Shown here: positions 1 through 7,774 of the stretch, piece after piece
Position numbering within the stretch: the stretch's first letter is position 1
Layout of the letters: each line of letters starts with the position of its first letter
Assembly: GCA_036939975.1 (NCBI GenBank)
Contig: JALLPB010000914.1
Span: 1 to 12,200, forward strand
Length of the DNA: 12,200 bases
DNA from: Cyclostephanos tholiformis
Lineage: Eukaryota > Bacillariophyta > Thalassiosirophyceae > Thalassiosirales > Thalassiosiraceae
Direction: 5' to 3'
Made by a program: the position numbers and the translations under genes
Notes under the pieces: generated by a model
The model's database searches: none
Seen by the model: only the letters and a program-made list of their open reading frames with translations
What the model was told of the DNA's origin: nothing

Positions 1-77
1 AGGTATTTCTATTTTCTCTAGTAGAAGCTAGGCAAGATTTCAGGAAATACTACTTTGGTTGATTTTCGTACTTAACC

Positions 78-178
78 CATATGTATTTTTGGATTGTCAC
101 AATCTCCAAATGTATTTGGAATTTCTAAACGCATTCAGGGAACGTCTATATTCAGATCCTCAAATGCATTCGGGGATC
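78..178. repeat. Left cluster of degenerate ATGCAT-centred motifs
   Basis: Four related short motifs occur at about 78-96, 106-123, 127-144 and 161-178. They have the general form AAATGCATTCGGGGATC, and the best copy is at 161-178; the earlier ones carry TGTATT or CGCATT variants. The core GAATGCATTC found in the right-hand cluster is a perfect palindrome. No coding sequence overlaps them. Their role is unknown: they could be a decayed dispersed repeat or a series of protein-binding sites. Confidence 0.45.
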
Positions 179-189
179 TCCATTTATTC

Positions 190-540
190 AACAACCGATT
201 AAAGATGGCAACCTGGGAGGACACGGCGGGCAATGGTGGGGCAAGGGGAGGCAAGGGGAGATGAGAGGAGATGAGAGGGGGAAGATGGCAAGAGGGTGGT
301 GGGGGGGGAGCACGAGCACAAAACCATCATTGACAACCAACAAAAGAAAGTGGCCACGGCGAGATGCATGAGGGGATGCGATGCAATGACAAGAAGAGAC
401 AAGACGAGGCAAGAGGCGACAACGAGAAGTGATTGCGAGACATGACGCGACAACGATGCAAAGCAATGTGGCATGGCAATGTGACGGGATGGGACACGAT
501 GACAAATGGCAAAGAGACAATGCAACAACCAAACACTTGT
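190..540. repeat. T-poor, purine-rich low-complexity block
   Basis: The plus strand is strongly depleted in T: I count 5 T in 241-300 and 5 in 361-420. It is built from loosely repeated words such as GATGGCAA, GAGGCAAG, GACAA and GGGGAG. All three minus frames are open over much of it, but they would encode Ser/Leu/Pro/His-rich low-complexity protein with no recognisable domain, as expected from composition alone. I read it as non-coding degenerate tandem sequence. Confidence 0.5.
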
Positions 541-578
541 GACTCAGACAAGCCTCGAGGGCCAGTCAAAAAGAGGGT

Positions 579-682
579 CCCCGAATGCATTCAGGGATCC
601 CCAAATGCATTCGGGCAGGAAGCGAAAAAAATTTCGCATACGGTTGATCCCCGTATGCATTTGGTAATTGTGTGCATTTGGT
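579..682. repeat. Right cluster of ATGCAT-centred motifs
   Basis: Four copies of the motif found at 78-178 recur at about 579-598, 599-616, 648-664 and 671-682. Two pairs have starts about 20 bp apart (581/601 and 651/671). The copy at 582-591 contains the palindrome GAATGCATTC, and three copies are preceded by GATCC or GTCC. Together with the left cluster they bracket the T-poor block, so the whole 80-680 interval may be one repeat unit. No function is visible. Confidence 0.45.
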
Positions 683-751
683 CATTTACATATATGTGAT
701 AAAGTCCGAAAACCATCTTCGCGAATAGATTTTACGTTTTTCGCCGCCACC

Positions 752-847
752 ATGTCGTCGAGCGGCTTTGGTCCCTACTATGGTCTGAAGCGTGGGTGTC
801 CGACCAAGTACACAGTCGTTGGCAACACATCTTGGGCAATTATTTAA
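752..847 (+). CDS. Short ORF with optimal Kozak context, possibly a gene fragment
   Basis: A 31-codon reading frame starts in a perfect GCCGCCACCATG context and ends at TAA. The peptide begins MSSSGFGPYYGLKRG and ends NTSWAII. It has no hydrophobic segment and I recognise no family. The start region looks like a genuine 5' end of a gene: a T-rich stretch followed by the Kozak consensus. But only about 170 bp of non-coding, AT-rich sequence remains before the converging helicase gene, so a longer spliced protein does not fit to the right. It may be a small protein, or a 5' fragment of a gene truncated by rearrangement. The N-terminus faintly recalls small respiratory-chain subunits, but that is only an impression. 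Confidence 0.3.
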   Translation: MSSSGFGPYYGLKRGCPTKYTVVGNTSWAII

Positions 848-1018
848 GGTGCTAGGGTTCGGGCCAAATCAGCCCACAGCCTGAGAAATACCATACATAC
901 CATAGTATACATGAATTTCATATTGAGGCCATATTTTATTCAACTCCTATCATATTAGACTCCACATCCGATTATACATACTTTATTTGTACAAGCATCA
1001 ATTTCATGCGTCATTACC
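848..1018. other. AT-rich convergent intergenic spacer
   Basis: This is the short non-coding stretch between the small plus-strand ORF and the stop codon of the minus-strand helicase. It presumably holds the helicase 3' UTR. It contains an ACCATA/GTATAC-rich segment near 888-912 that can form a weak hairpin. No coding potential is seen. Confidence 0.4.
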
Positions 1019-4000
1019 TTATTCTTCTTCTATCTTTTTGTTCGCTTCATTCTTTTCTTCCTTGTCATCGTCCACCTCATCGTTTGAGTCCTCTAACTCG
1101 CTTTCTTCAAAGGGAAGCATGTCCTTCACTGGGTATCTATCCATCGCGTTTGCCGCGTCTCTGCAGAGAGATCTGACCTTTGGGTGGATTCCAGTCGCCT
1201 CTAAACGTGCATTTCCATTTAGCGACCTCACTGGGATGTATGGCAAGTTACCGAGCTGCCGCAGGGCATCCAACGCGCGGCTTAGCGTCCTTACCAAGTC
1301 CCCCGGCGCAGCTCCTGATATCACCAGTGCATCATTCCAAGAGCATCCGGACGCCCAAGCAGTGACGACGTCACATGCGCAGAGCTCTAGTTGACATTTT
1401 CCAATCGTATCATCGAGGCCGAAAATGTGCTGCACTTCCACGAGACGTTCGAGGGATAGGAGAGCCCCTTGGACCGCCCGTTGCTGGGGGTGCGTGAGCT
1501 TATGAAACGATACGAGTGTGGAATCGGACCCACGCGGGGCATCTACGACCAGCGAAGAAACGTATCCCGCCATTTCGCTCGCACTCAATTGACACAAATG
1601 ATTCACCAAAGCTTCAGCCTCTAGCTGTGGTTTCGGAACAGCGCTGAATGCATCTTCTTTTTTACGATCTTCTTCTTCAAAATCTGCCAACGAATCCTGA
1701 AACCTGTCGAGCTCGGATGATTTATATGCCACATCCCACGCACCACCGAGAGCAACTATCTGCCACAAAGAATTATCCAACCCAAGACTTCCCACATGTT
1801 CCCCGCCCGATGTAACATGGTATCGGCTTGTTTCAGGACAAATGTCACCCTCTTCGTTTGATTCAGACGGTTTCAAGCAACCATACGCCTCCAATATGTT
1901 GATTATTGCTAGCATCTGACTCCAGCTTTCTTCGTCATTTTTGTCGGATTGGATTGAAGTTGTTAGGTCCAGTATAGGCCCTCTCTTAGTCTTTGGCGAC
2001 TTCTTTATGTAATCATTCAACTCTCCTGGTTCTAATGGCGCTCCTTCAGTGAACGTTGAGTCTTCTCCATGAAGGCGTGCACTCTGCAAGGCGTTGCTAA
2101 GGGTCTTAGATCCATCGTATTCATCCACCATCCGTTTGTTTGCCACCTTGGCAATAGCGGAGAGTACACTATCGTTCACCTCACGTTGCCCCTTAATCAC
2201 ACGCTGGCGCTGTCTCTTTATCTCTGATATCAACTCCATTTTTTCACTATCATAAAAATCCGTAGGCAAGTCTGAATTAGGGGAGATCATCTCCCGAAGT
2301 TCTAGTTCCATGACTTGTAGTGTGCTCTGTTCTAGTTCCAGTATTTGGGTCGCACTGGAATACCTTTTCGATATTTTTTTTAGCTTCTTTCCGTCAGCAA
2401 GAACATCAACAAGCACAGCTAACTTAGAATGAGAATTTTCTGTCGGTGATGCACTGCTACGGGCTTCAATCAGCTCCTTTTCGAGGACGCGTTGTAACGT
2501 GTTCAAGAAATTCTCCTCTGGAGTGAGATCATTTGTGGTAGAATCAAGTCCCTCAAGCGCGGCACGTAGCTCCTTCTCTCTCTGTTGGATCTCCCACACA
2601 CCAAAAGACTTCTGTATCATTGTTTTTGCAACGTCAAGTTTTCCCGCTCCTCGCTCGATGAGGTTAACAGCTAGTGAGTATGAAGGTGAGAATTGAGATA
2701 CGACTGGCTTGATTTCATTGGTAAGGATAGTGATGGCATCCTCTGGTCCTTCGAAAGCTGTTGACGCGATTACACATGCTCCCTCCACATCCATGCCTCG
2801 TCTCCCAGCCCGTCCTGCCATCTGCAGCATGTTATGTGTCTCGAGCAATTCCATTCCGATGTCACCTCTTTTCGCCAACGAACATATAACCGTCGTCCTA
2901 GCAGGCATGTTAATCCCAGCCGCTAGTGTTTCCGTGGCGAATACAACTTTCATCAAATCCACTCGAAACAAAGTTTCAACGAATGCTTTATGAGCTGGGA
3001 GGATCCCCGCGTGATGGGCACCGATTCCACAGAGCAACGTTTCCACATTTGACTCGCTAAAGGCAATCTCCGGATTATGGGTATTAAATGACAGCAAGCG
3101 GGCGGCTACCTCTTTTGTCTCCTCAAAGGTCAGCAAGCCAATTTCGGCATAATACTGTAGATTTGTCTCCGATAAGAATGAATCGTCTTCAACCCCAACA
3201 GCGCGGACTTTTGCCATCGAAGAATCGTAGTCATCAGACAGAAGCTGATCTAGCAGATCTGCCCGGAAACGTCGGCCTTCGTCATCTTCGAACACGCCAT
3301 CTTCGTCTACCAATGCAAGCTCGCCTCTTTTGACTTCCCGGTCATTGCCATTTGGGCGCCTCCCCCGATGTCGTCCCATTCCGTTGACAAGCCTTTCCCT
3401 ACTATCACTACTTCTCTCAACAACAAGCCTCTTTCTAATATCAGACTTCTTTTCTGCTTTCGTTTTGAGATTCTCACACAAAATCTCCGCTGCGTTATCA
3501 CATCCCTTACGAGAGAAGATAAAAAATATCGCCGGTAGCAAATTCTGCTCCTGCAACCTTCGAAGCAATATCTCTATCGATGGTACAGACTTACGCAGCT
3601 CGGCCTTCAACATGTTCTCCTTTATTTTTCGTTGCTCTCGAGAACTGATGGTTAATTCCTTTCCATAATAACCATTAACTTCGTCATAGCTCGCGCGAAC
3701 CAATATGCGTTGCATCTGCCGATCAATACTCGCCAACCTTCGTTCCGCTGCTTGTTGCAAAATTGGATTCAGATCCAGGCCTCTGGGCAAAGAAGGCATT
3801 CCATTCCTGTTGATTCCTGGCAGCGATGAGTCATTCTTATCAAATCCGTGTCTCTTATGCTTCTTCATCATTTTTGGCATTAACGCAGCTCCGTCGCCCC
3901 GCAACCCCAGCAATCCTCGGGGTGCGCCTGGCCCGGCAAGTTCATCGCGAAAAAGAGGCGCAAAGTCCCTCTTTGACGCAAAGTAATATCTCAAAGGAAC

Positions 4001-4278
4001 CGGTCTTTTGTCGTTGGCTTCTATCAAAATGGATTTACGTCCGGTCACGCTCTCCATCCAAGCGGCCAATCGATTCGCATTCGCTGTTTCGATTTCGTTT
4101 ATATTCCATTATCCATTATTGCGCAGGTTGCCATTCCAGCGGTACATATATCCGACCAAAATAAATGCACGAGTGGGAGAGATGATGGGTCGGGTCAGAC
4201 GGGGGGTGCAAAACGAAGAGAGTAAAGAAGGGAAGATGAGAATTCAGCAAACTCGCGACCCGGCGAACCTCCCCCCCG

Positions 4279-4313
<35 letters not shown>

Positions 4314-5344
4314 ACCACCACCACCCCCCGAAGGATGAGGTAAAACAACATACAGCAGAATGGGAAAGGAGAAGAAAACTCACGCAACGTCGCAGATAAG
4401 CCCACGATTTGAGTGTGTATCGGATTAAAGATGACGCACTCTTCCCACGTCGATCCACGTCCCTTTTGGCCCATGTAGTGAAATTCGTCGAGAACGACAA
4501 TTGAGTTAGAGGACAGGTCCGAATACTCGTCGCCAACCCCGCCCGACGACGATCGCGCGCTTTCTAATTTCCTCCCATCGATCATTCCATCGACGTCGTC
4601 GACATCGGCGGCATCCCACAATCCCGTCTTGGCCCTCCATGCCATGTTCCTGTAAACCTCCGTGGTCATGATGGTAACGTCCGCGCCCCTACGGATGCTA
4701 ACGTCACCGGTGGCAAGGCCCACCCTCTCGACGCCGAATACGTTCCGCATCTCCCCGAATTTCTGATTCGACAGCGCCTTCAGCGGGGTGGTGTATATCG
4801 CCCTCTTGTTCCGTTCGAGTGCGATACGCAGCGCCATCTCGCCCACGACGGTCTTGCCCGCGCCGGTGGGCGCGCATACGATGACGTTCTTATCGTCGAG
4901 GATGTGACATCCGGCGGCAAGCTGCCATGAATCGAGGGGGAAAGGGAAGCTACGTTGCAGCATGAGCCGTTGGGAATTACGGATCATCGTTTCGTCGTCA
5001 TCGACGACTTCTTTCGCCAGTTCGTCGAACGCAGTGCCGCCGAAGGGGGACGACGATTGTTGTTTCCCAACGTAGTCATCGTCTATGTCAGACGGGATAG
5101 CCTTAACGAGCAATGCTATTGCGCTTGTTCGTTCGGGAGATGACGCGCGATTCCGTCTACGGACGACCGACGACGACGACGACGACGACGACGCCCACGA
5201 GAATGCGGAATCAGCGCGACCCGGCGAGAGCGAGACCGTCCTCCAACCGCGCGACGATGCCGATGCGACATTATTCGACGCGGCCCGCAGTAGCAGCATC
5301 ATTGCCAGCCCAGCCGCACCAGCGCTCATGGATCCTCGGCACAT
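1019..5344 (-). CDS. Ski2-like DExH-box RNA helicase, two exons, possibly plastid-targeted (ISE2-like)
   Basis: ATP-dependent RNA helicase of the Ski2/Mtr4 superfamily 2 group. Exons are 5344-4384 and 4083-1019, giving 1341 residues. Visible motifs: Q-like FPFPLDSWQ (133-141), Walker A APTGAGKT (158-165), Ia TTPLKALSNQK (185-195), TTEVYRNM (227-234), DEFH box (286-289), GLSAT (315-319), motif IV FFIFSRKGCD (507-516), GIGAHHAG (673-680), motif V FATETLAAGINMPA (702-715) and motif VI QMAGRAGRRGMD (741-752). The last 200-300 residues resemble the DSHCT domain, then a very acidic tail. Inserts rich in charged residues lie between III and IV and after IV. The N-terminus has a hydrophobic MMLLL core, then Ser/Arg-rich sequence with DSAFSW, which could be a plastid leader; a mitochondrial leader cannot be excluded. 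Plastid ISE2 helicases process organellar RNA; that assignment is inference. The first ATG is used because A is at -3. Confidence 0.9.
4084..4383 (-). other. Intron of the helicase gene (300 nt, phase 1)
   Basis: Read on the minus strand, the donor is C|GTGAGT at 4384/4383 and the acceptor CAG|CG at 4084/4083. Joining the exons creates a CCG proline codon and restores GLSATLPNANRLAAWM, the expected motif III region of Ski2-type helicases; without splicing the frame runs into poly-glycine and stops. The intron contains a 35-nt homopolymer (G on the coding strand) and is about four times longer than the introns of the mannosidase gene. Confidence 0.9.
4271..4324. repeat. Long poly-C/poly-G tract with CCA microsatellite inside an intron
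   Basis: Seven C, one G, then 35 consecutive C (4279-4313), followed by CCA repeats (about 4311-4324). On the transcribed strand of the helicase gene this is poly-G followed by GGT repeats, able to form G-quadruplexes in the pre-mRNA. Exact length in any assembly of such a tract is unreliable. Confidence 0.9.
5168..5193. repeat. CGA/TCG microsatellite in helicase exon 1
   Basis: About 8.7 uninterrupted CGA units on the plus strand. On the minus strand they encode a poly-serine run (residues 52-59) in the N-terminal leader region of the helicase, upstream of all conserved motifs, so length variation should be tolerated. Confidence 0.8.
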
Positions 5345-5542
5345 TATTATTCGAGATACTCCCTCGAAAAGCAGCCCTTGCGATCCGTTGCTACCAAAGA
5401 GGAAATTCGCCAGCGTGGCGAGTCGAGTGGGAGCTAGATAGAGAATAGTAGACGTCTGGAAAAACAGAGCGTCTCATTCGGCGGGAAGGGGCGCGCCTTA
5501 AAATTCATGCGAAATAGGTATTAATATTAGTGTACATCTACC

Positions 5543-5611
5543 ATGCTTCCATACAACATCATACTCTCTCTACTCGGGCGGGGGCGGGGGCGGGCATGCA
5601 CATCACATTAA
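5543..5611 (+). other. Possible upstream ORF before the cyclic phosphodiesterase
   Basis: An ATG at 5543 opens a 22-codon frame, in phase with the main gene, that stops at TAA 5609-5611, three bases before the main ATG at 5615. A second upstream ATG at 5596 is in a different frame and would overlap the main start. If transcription begins upstream of 5543, both would be expected to reduce translation of the main frame. Whether they are in the mRNA is not known from sequence. Confidence 0.25.
5576..5594 (+). promoter_or_regulatory. G-quadruplex motif / GC-box array
   Basis: The sequence GGGCGGGGGCGGGGGCGGG has four G-runs of three or more separated by single C residues. This fits a compact intramolecular quadruplex and also overlaps GGGCGG GC-box cores. 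It lies 20 bp before the ATG of the cyclic phosphodiesterase, so it may sit in the 5' UTR. Activity is inference. Confidence 0.55.
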
Positions 5612-5614
5612 CTC

Positions 5615-6328
5615 ATGAAGGACGCAGCTCTTCATCGTCGGATATCACTATGGCTCCTTCCACCCGAGCCATTAATAACGACCCTGTCAAAAATTCAATC
5701 GGAACTGATATCCCAGCAGCCGAAGGATCGATATTTCCCAAGATTTTTGCCCCACGTGACATTGATCGGAGGAGTTCCCATATCGGATTGTCGCTGTTCC
5801 CGCGACGAGGGAATGATAATTGATGACGACGTGGCCGCGCAAATCGTCCTCGGACGATTGAACCTTGCCTTTCGATCACATGGCTACATAATGTGCGATT
5901 TCGTCAAAGAAGGAGGTGTATTCACGGCACGTCCTACCCATGGCGATGGGACAGGAGGGGGGGAAGATGTCGTCCAATGGAGCCAATCGTGCGTATCAGT
6001 TCTGGAACGTAGTCCCTCTCTCATGCGAGCCATCCAACTCGCCGACGAGGTAATTTTCCGTGCATCCACGGGCACGTCCACGGCATCATGCGATGACAAT
6101 CATCCTTATCCACGAGACATCGATCGGCATTTTAAACCGCCGTTATTCGAACCGCACTATTCATTCATGTACGGGAAAGATGCCCCCGTTATACCAGCTT
6201 CCCTGGAGTGCCCTCCATCATTCGCATCGACTGATATTGCACTGGTGTGGACTGATCCATCAACCTTGGAGGGTGTTCAGGATTGGGAAGTGATTGGACG
6301 CGTGAGCACGAAGGGAACCAAACACTAG
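5615..6328 (+). CDS. Cyclic phosphodiesterase-like 2H phosphoesterase
   Basis: Single-exon gene of 237 residues. The N-terminal SLWLLPPEP (11-19) followed by LPHVTLIGG (45-53), and FEPHYSFMYG (178-187), give the two HxT/S motifs that define 2H phosphoesterases: H47/T49 and H181/S183. The spacing and the SLWL opening match the plant and fungal cyclic phosphodiesterase family (about 180-240 residues). Characterised members open ADP-ribose 1'',2''-cyclic phosphate, a by-product of tRNA splicing, and other 2',3'-cyclic nucleotides. No signal peptide is evident, so cytosol or nucleus is likely. The ATG is fixed by an in-frame TAA at 5609-5611. The exact substrate is inferred from the family. It is divergent from the RNA helicase gene. 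A low-complexity stretch (residues 150-170) separates the two lobes. Confidence 0.85.
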   Translation: MKDAALHRRISLWLLPPEPLITTLSKIQSELISQQPKDRYFPRFLPHVTLIGGVPISDCRCSRDEGMIIDDDVAAQIVLGRLNLAFRSHGYIMCDFVKEGGVFTARPTHGDGTGGGEDVVQWSQSCVSVLERSPSLMRAIQLADEVIFRASTGTSTASCDDNHPYPRDIDRHFKPPLFEPHYSFMYGKDAPVIPASLECPPSFASTDIALVWTDPSTLEGVQDWEVIGRVSTKGTKH

Positions 6329-7019
6329 TTTGCTCACAATTGAATGTAATTCTACGACGGCAATAGTTGTGATGAATAGCGTGCGCCTCCTTCGTACCAC
6401 ATCGAAATACACGAAATAGCACAATTTCATCGCTCCCATATTTGTGCAGTTTCTCGGCGTGCGCGGCCTCGACCGCTTCGGGGCCAAGAGCAGGTTTCAA
6501 GAAAGCATTATTCTAACTACTTAGGCGTTATGACCAATTTCGCCCACCATCTCCATCTTATTTAATTTCGACGTAGATACATGACTCTCTCTGGCCGCAT
6601 CAGTCCCATTCTCCTCCTTTTTCTCTCCTACCTGCTGCCTTACCTGTTGTTCTCTGCCTCCTCCACATTTCTAACGTACACAATAATTGCGAGTCAACTT
6701 CTTGCAAACGCTGTATTCGACTTGTGAATAAGTCTTTTTTCTCTCTATTTCCGATGTTACTCGATCCGATCCCCGTCATTCACCATTGCTTCTTTTCCTC
6801 GATGCGCTTCTCCTCTATCGATTCATTCTTCGTCGCTAGGGACGACAGCGACGATGCAAACCCCGTCTCCCATGCGACTGGGCTCGCACCCCATTTTGGT
6901 AAGGACCACGAATTCTTCGTTCAACGGTCAGCATGAAATCCGCCTCCTCCTCTCGACTCCGTCGTGATCGATGAGAACGGGTGGTCCTCGAGCTGAGATG
7001 GAACCATCGGCAATCAGCA
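6329..7019. other. Intergenic region without a convincing gene
   Basis: This region holds the 3' end of the cyclic phosphodiesterase and the 3' end of the PDZ gene. Weak signals are present. A minus-strand frame from 6500 has a codon-like pattern but runs into the neighbouring gene. A plus-strand 48-codon hydrophobic ORF (6581-6727) follows TTATTTAATT (6558-6567). A good donor-like TTTTG|GTAAGG occurs near 6899. The 6590-6850 stretch is pyrimidine-rich. None of these links into a recognisable protein. Confidence 0.4.
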
Positions 7020-7457
7020 TTACGCTCGGCGCAATCGCAGATTCATCACACGTGGTCCATTCCCGATGTACGCGAGCACGTCGCCCAAATCGACGCCTTC
7101 CGTGGACGCATTCTGGACCGCGACGAGAACGTCCCCAACTCGAACGCCGCCCCTTCCCGCCGATCCGCTCGGATCCACCTCCGCCACGCGAATTGCGCCC
7201 GTGTCGGGATCCTGTACCAGCACTATCCCCAGTGGCCTTTGCGCCGACACCAGGATTTGTCCACCATCGCTGAAAGAGAATCCACTGCCGATCATCTCTC
7301 TTGATGTTACCGCTTTCGCTGGTGGGAGAGGATGTCCACGATGGGGGGGAGACGGACGACTCCGGTGCGAACGAGGGGCCACGAAGAGAGTACCGACGGC
7401 GACGGCGTGCCAGCCGAGACAAAGGCTTAGCCCGTACGGCAACGGAGACACTCTCAT
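7020..7457 (-). CDS. Small single-PDZ-domain protein with putative leader
   Basis: Intronless 145-residue protein. Residues 66-145 form one PDZ domain: GQILVSAQ, a carboxylate-binding-loop-like RPLGIVLVQD (74-83), AEVDPSGSAGRGGVRVGD (92-109), LVAVQNAS, then a helix and closing strand MNLRLRR. PDZ domains bind C-terminal peptides or lipids and act as adaptors. The N-terminal 25 residues are hydrophobic (LSLCLGWHAVAVGTL) and lead into FVAPRSHRSR. A phenylalanine after a signal-like core followed by a basic Ser/Pro/Arg/His-rich stretch is reminiscent of diatom ASAFAP plastid leaders, but the match is imperfect. The frame upstream reaches a TAG with no earlier ATG, which fixes the start. No other domain is present, so its partner is unknown. 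It is head-to-head with the mannosidase gene. Confidence 0.75.
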   Translation of the reverse strand: MRVSPLPYGLSLCLGWHAVAVGTLFVAPRSHRSRPSPPHRGHPLPPAKAVTSREMIGSGFSFSDGGQILVSAQRPLGIVLVQDPDTGAIRVAEVDPSGSAGRGGVRVGDVLVAVQNASTEGVDLGDVLAYIGNGPRVMNLRLRRA

Positions 7458-7588
7458 GAGACTTTGGACGGCCGCGGCTGTGTCGGCGACGGCGGCAGAA
7501 GCGGCGAAGGCAGCGGCTCGACCTGGCGACGGCTAAGATGAGGAAGGACGAACGACGGCGATATTATTATGATGCAGATGATTATTAT

Positions 7589-7612
7589 CCCTAACCCTAA
7601 CCCTAACCCTAA
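7589..7612 (+). repeat. Interstitial telomere-like array (CCCTAA)4
   Basis: Four exact CCCTAA units, 24 bp, with no degenerate flanking units. The complement is TTAGGG, the telomere unit of many eukaryotes. Single-copy gene starts on both sides show this is not a chromosome end. It could be a telo-box-like promoter element, as known in plants, or a scar of double-strand break repair. Confidence 0.85.
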
Positions 7613-7696
7613 TATCTCGCGAGCGCGTCCGAAGAGAATTTTAGGGGGGACAACATGGGGGGGCCCTCCTATTTGCTTACGAGCGAGATAGTAGTA

Positions 7697-7710
7697 GGTA
7701 ATTGATTACC
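7697..7710. promoter_or_regulatory. Small inverted repeat upstream of the mannosidase
   Basis: GGTAAT and ATTACC separated by TG form a perfect 6-bp inverted repeat, 140 bp before the mannosidase ATG. The half-site resembles the GTAATC arms of the larger palindrome at 7745-7774. A dimeric transcription-factor site is possible. Confidence 0.35.
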
Positions 7711-7744
7711 AACATACACACAATGACGAGAAAAAAGGCAGTCC

Positions 7745-7774
7745 GTAATCCGCATTTGCCAAATGGCAGATTAC
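7745..7774. promoter_or_regulatory. Imperfect nested palindrome upstream of the mannosidase
   Basis: Outer arms GTAATC (7745-7750) and GATTAC (7769-7774) enclose a perfect inner inverted repeat CATTTG-C-CAAATG (7753-7765). The arms differ by one base in spacer length. It ends 75 bp before the mannosidase ATG, so it may be either a binding site or a 5' UTR hairpin. Confidence 0.4.

Larger units (their letters stand above)
5345..5614. promoter_or_regulatory. Divergent upstream region shared by helicase and cyclic phosphodiesterase
   Basis: 270 bp separate the two start codons, so both promoters must lie here or within the genes. Visible elements are AT-rich TTAATATTAG (5521-5530), which could serve as a core element, GGGGCGCGCCTTAAAA near 5487-5502, an AGACGTCT palindrome near 5450, and a G-run array at 5576-5594. 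No canonical TATA box is at an ideal spacing for either gene. Confidence 0.55.

Noticed and set aside
188..590. Three overlapping minus-strand frames of 87-114 codons
   Set aside because: They arise from the T-poor plus strand (A-poor minus strand, so few stops). The products are Ser/Leu/His/Pro low-complexity with no domain, and all three frames are open at once.
987..1394. Plus-strand 135-codon frame opposite the helicase C-terminus
   Set aside because: It is antisense to the well-supported DSHCT-like region; its Ser-rich product mirrors the acidic tail codons of the helicase.
4195..4536. Glycine-rich protein encoded through the poly-C tract
   Set aside because: It is translation of a homopolymer inside a well-supported intron.
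5530..5823. 97-codon plus-strand frame overlapping the cyclic phosphodiesterase
   Set aside because: It overlaps the start of the true frame, which has both HxT/S motifs. This alternative frame has no conserved feature.
6189..6500. Minus-strand 103-codon frame (peptide begins MKPALGPEAVEAAH)
   Set aside because: The first 50 codons look mildly coding-like, but the frame runs antisense through the end of the cyclic phosphodiesterase and no family is recognisable. It could be an exon of an unseen gene, so it is noted but not called.
6581..6727. 48-codon hydrophobic plus-strand ORF resembling a signal peptide
   Set aside because: The region is pyrimidine-rich, so Leu/Ser-rich frames are expected. 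No downstream exon could be joined to it to give a recognisable protein.
6754..6936. Possible plus-strand exon ending at a GTAAGG donor near 6899
   Set aside because: The donor is good but no acceptor leads to a plausible continuation, and the next plus-strand frame is antisense to the PDZ gene.
6928..7536. Long frames on both strands around the PDZ gene
   Set aside because: They are GC-rich shadow frames. Only the minus frame 7457-7020 shows a conserved domain.
7589..7612. Chromosome end or telomere
   Set aside because: Only four units are present, with intact genes on both sides, so it is interstitial.
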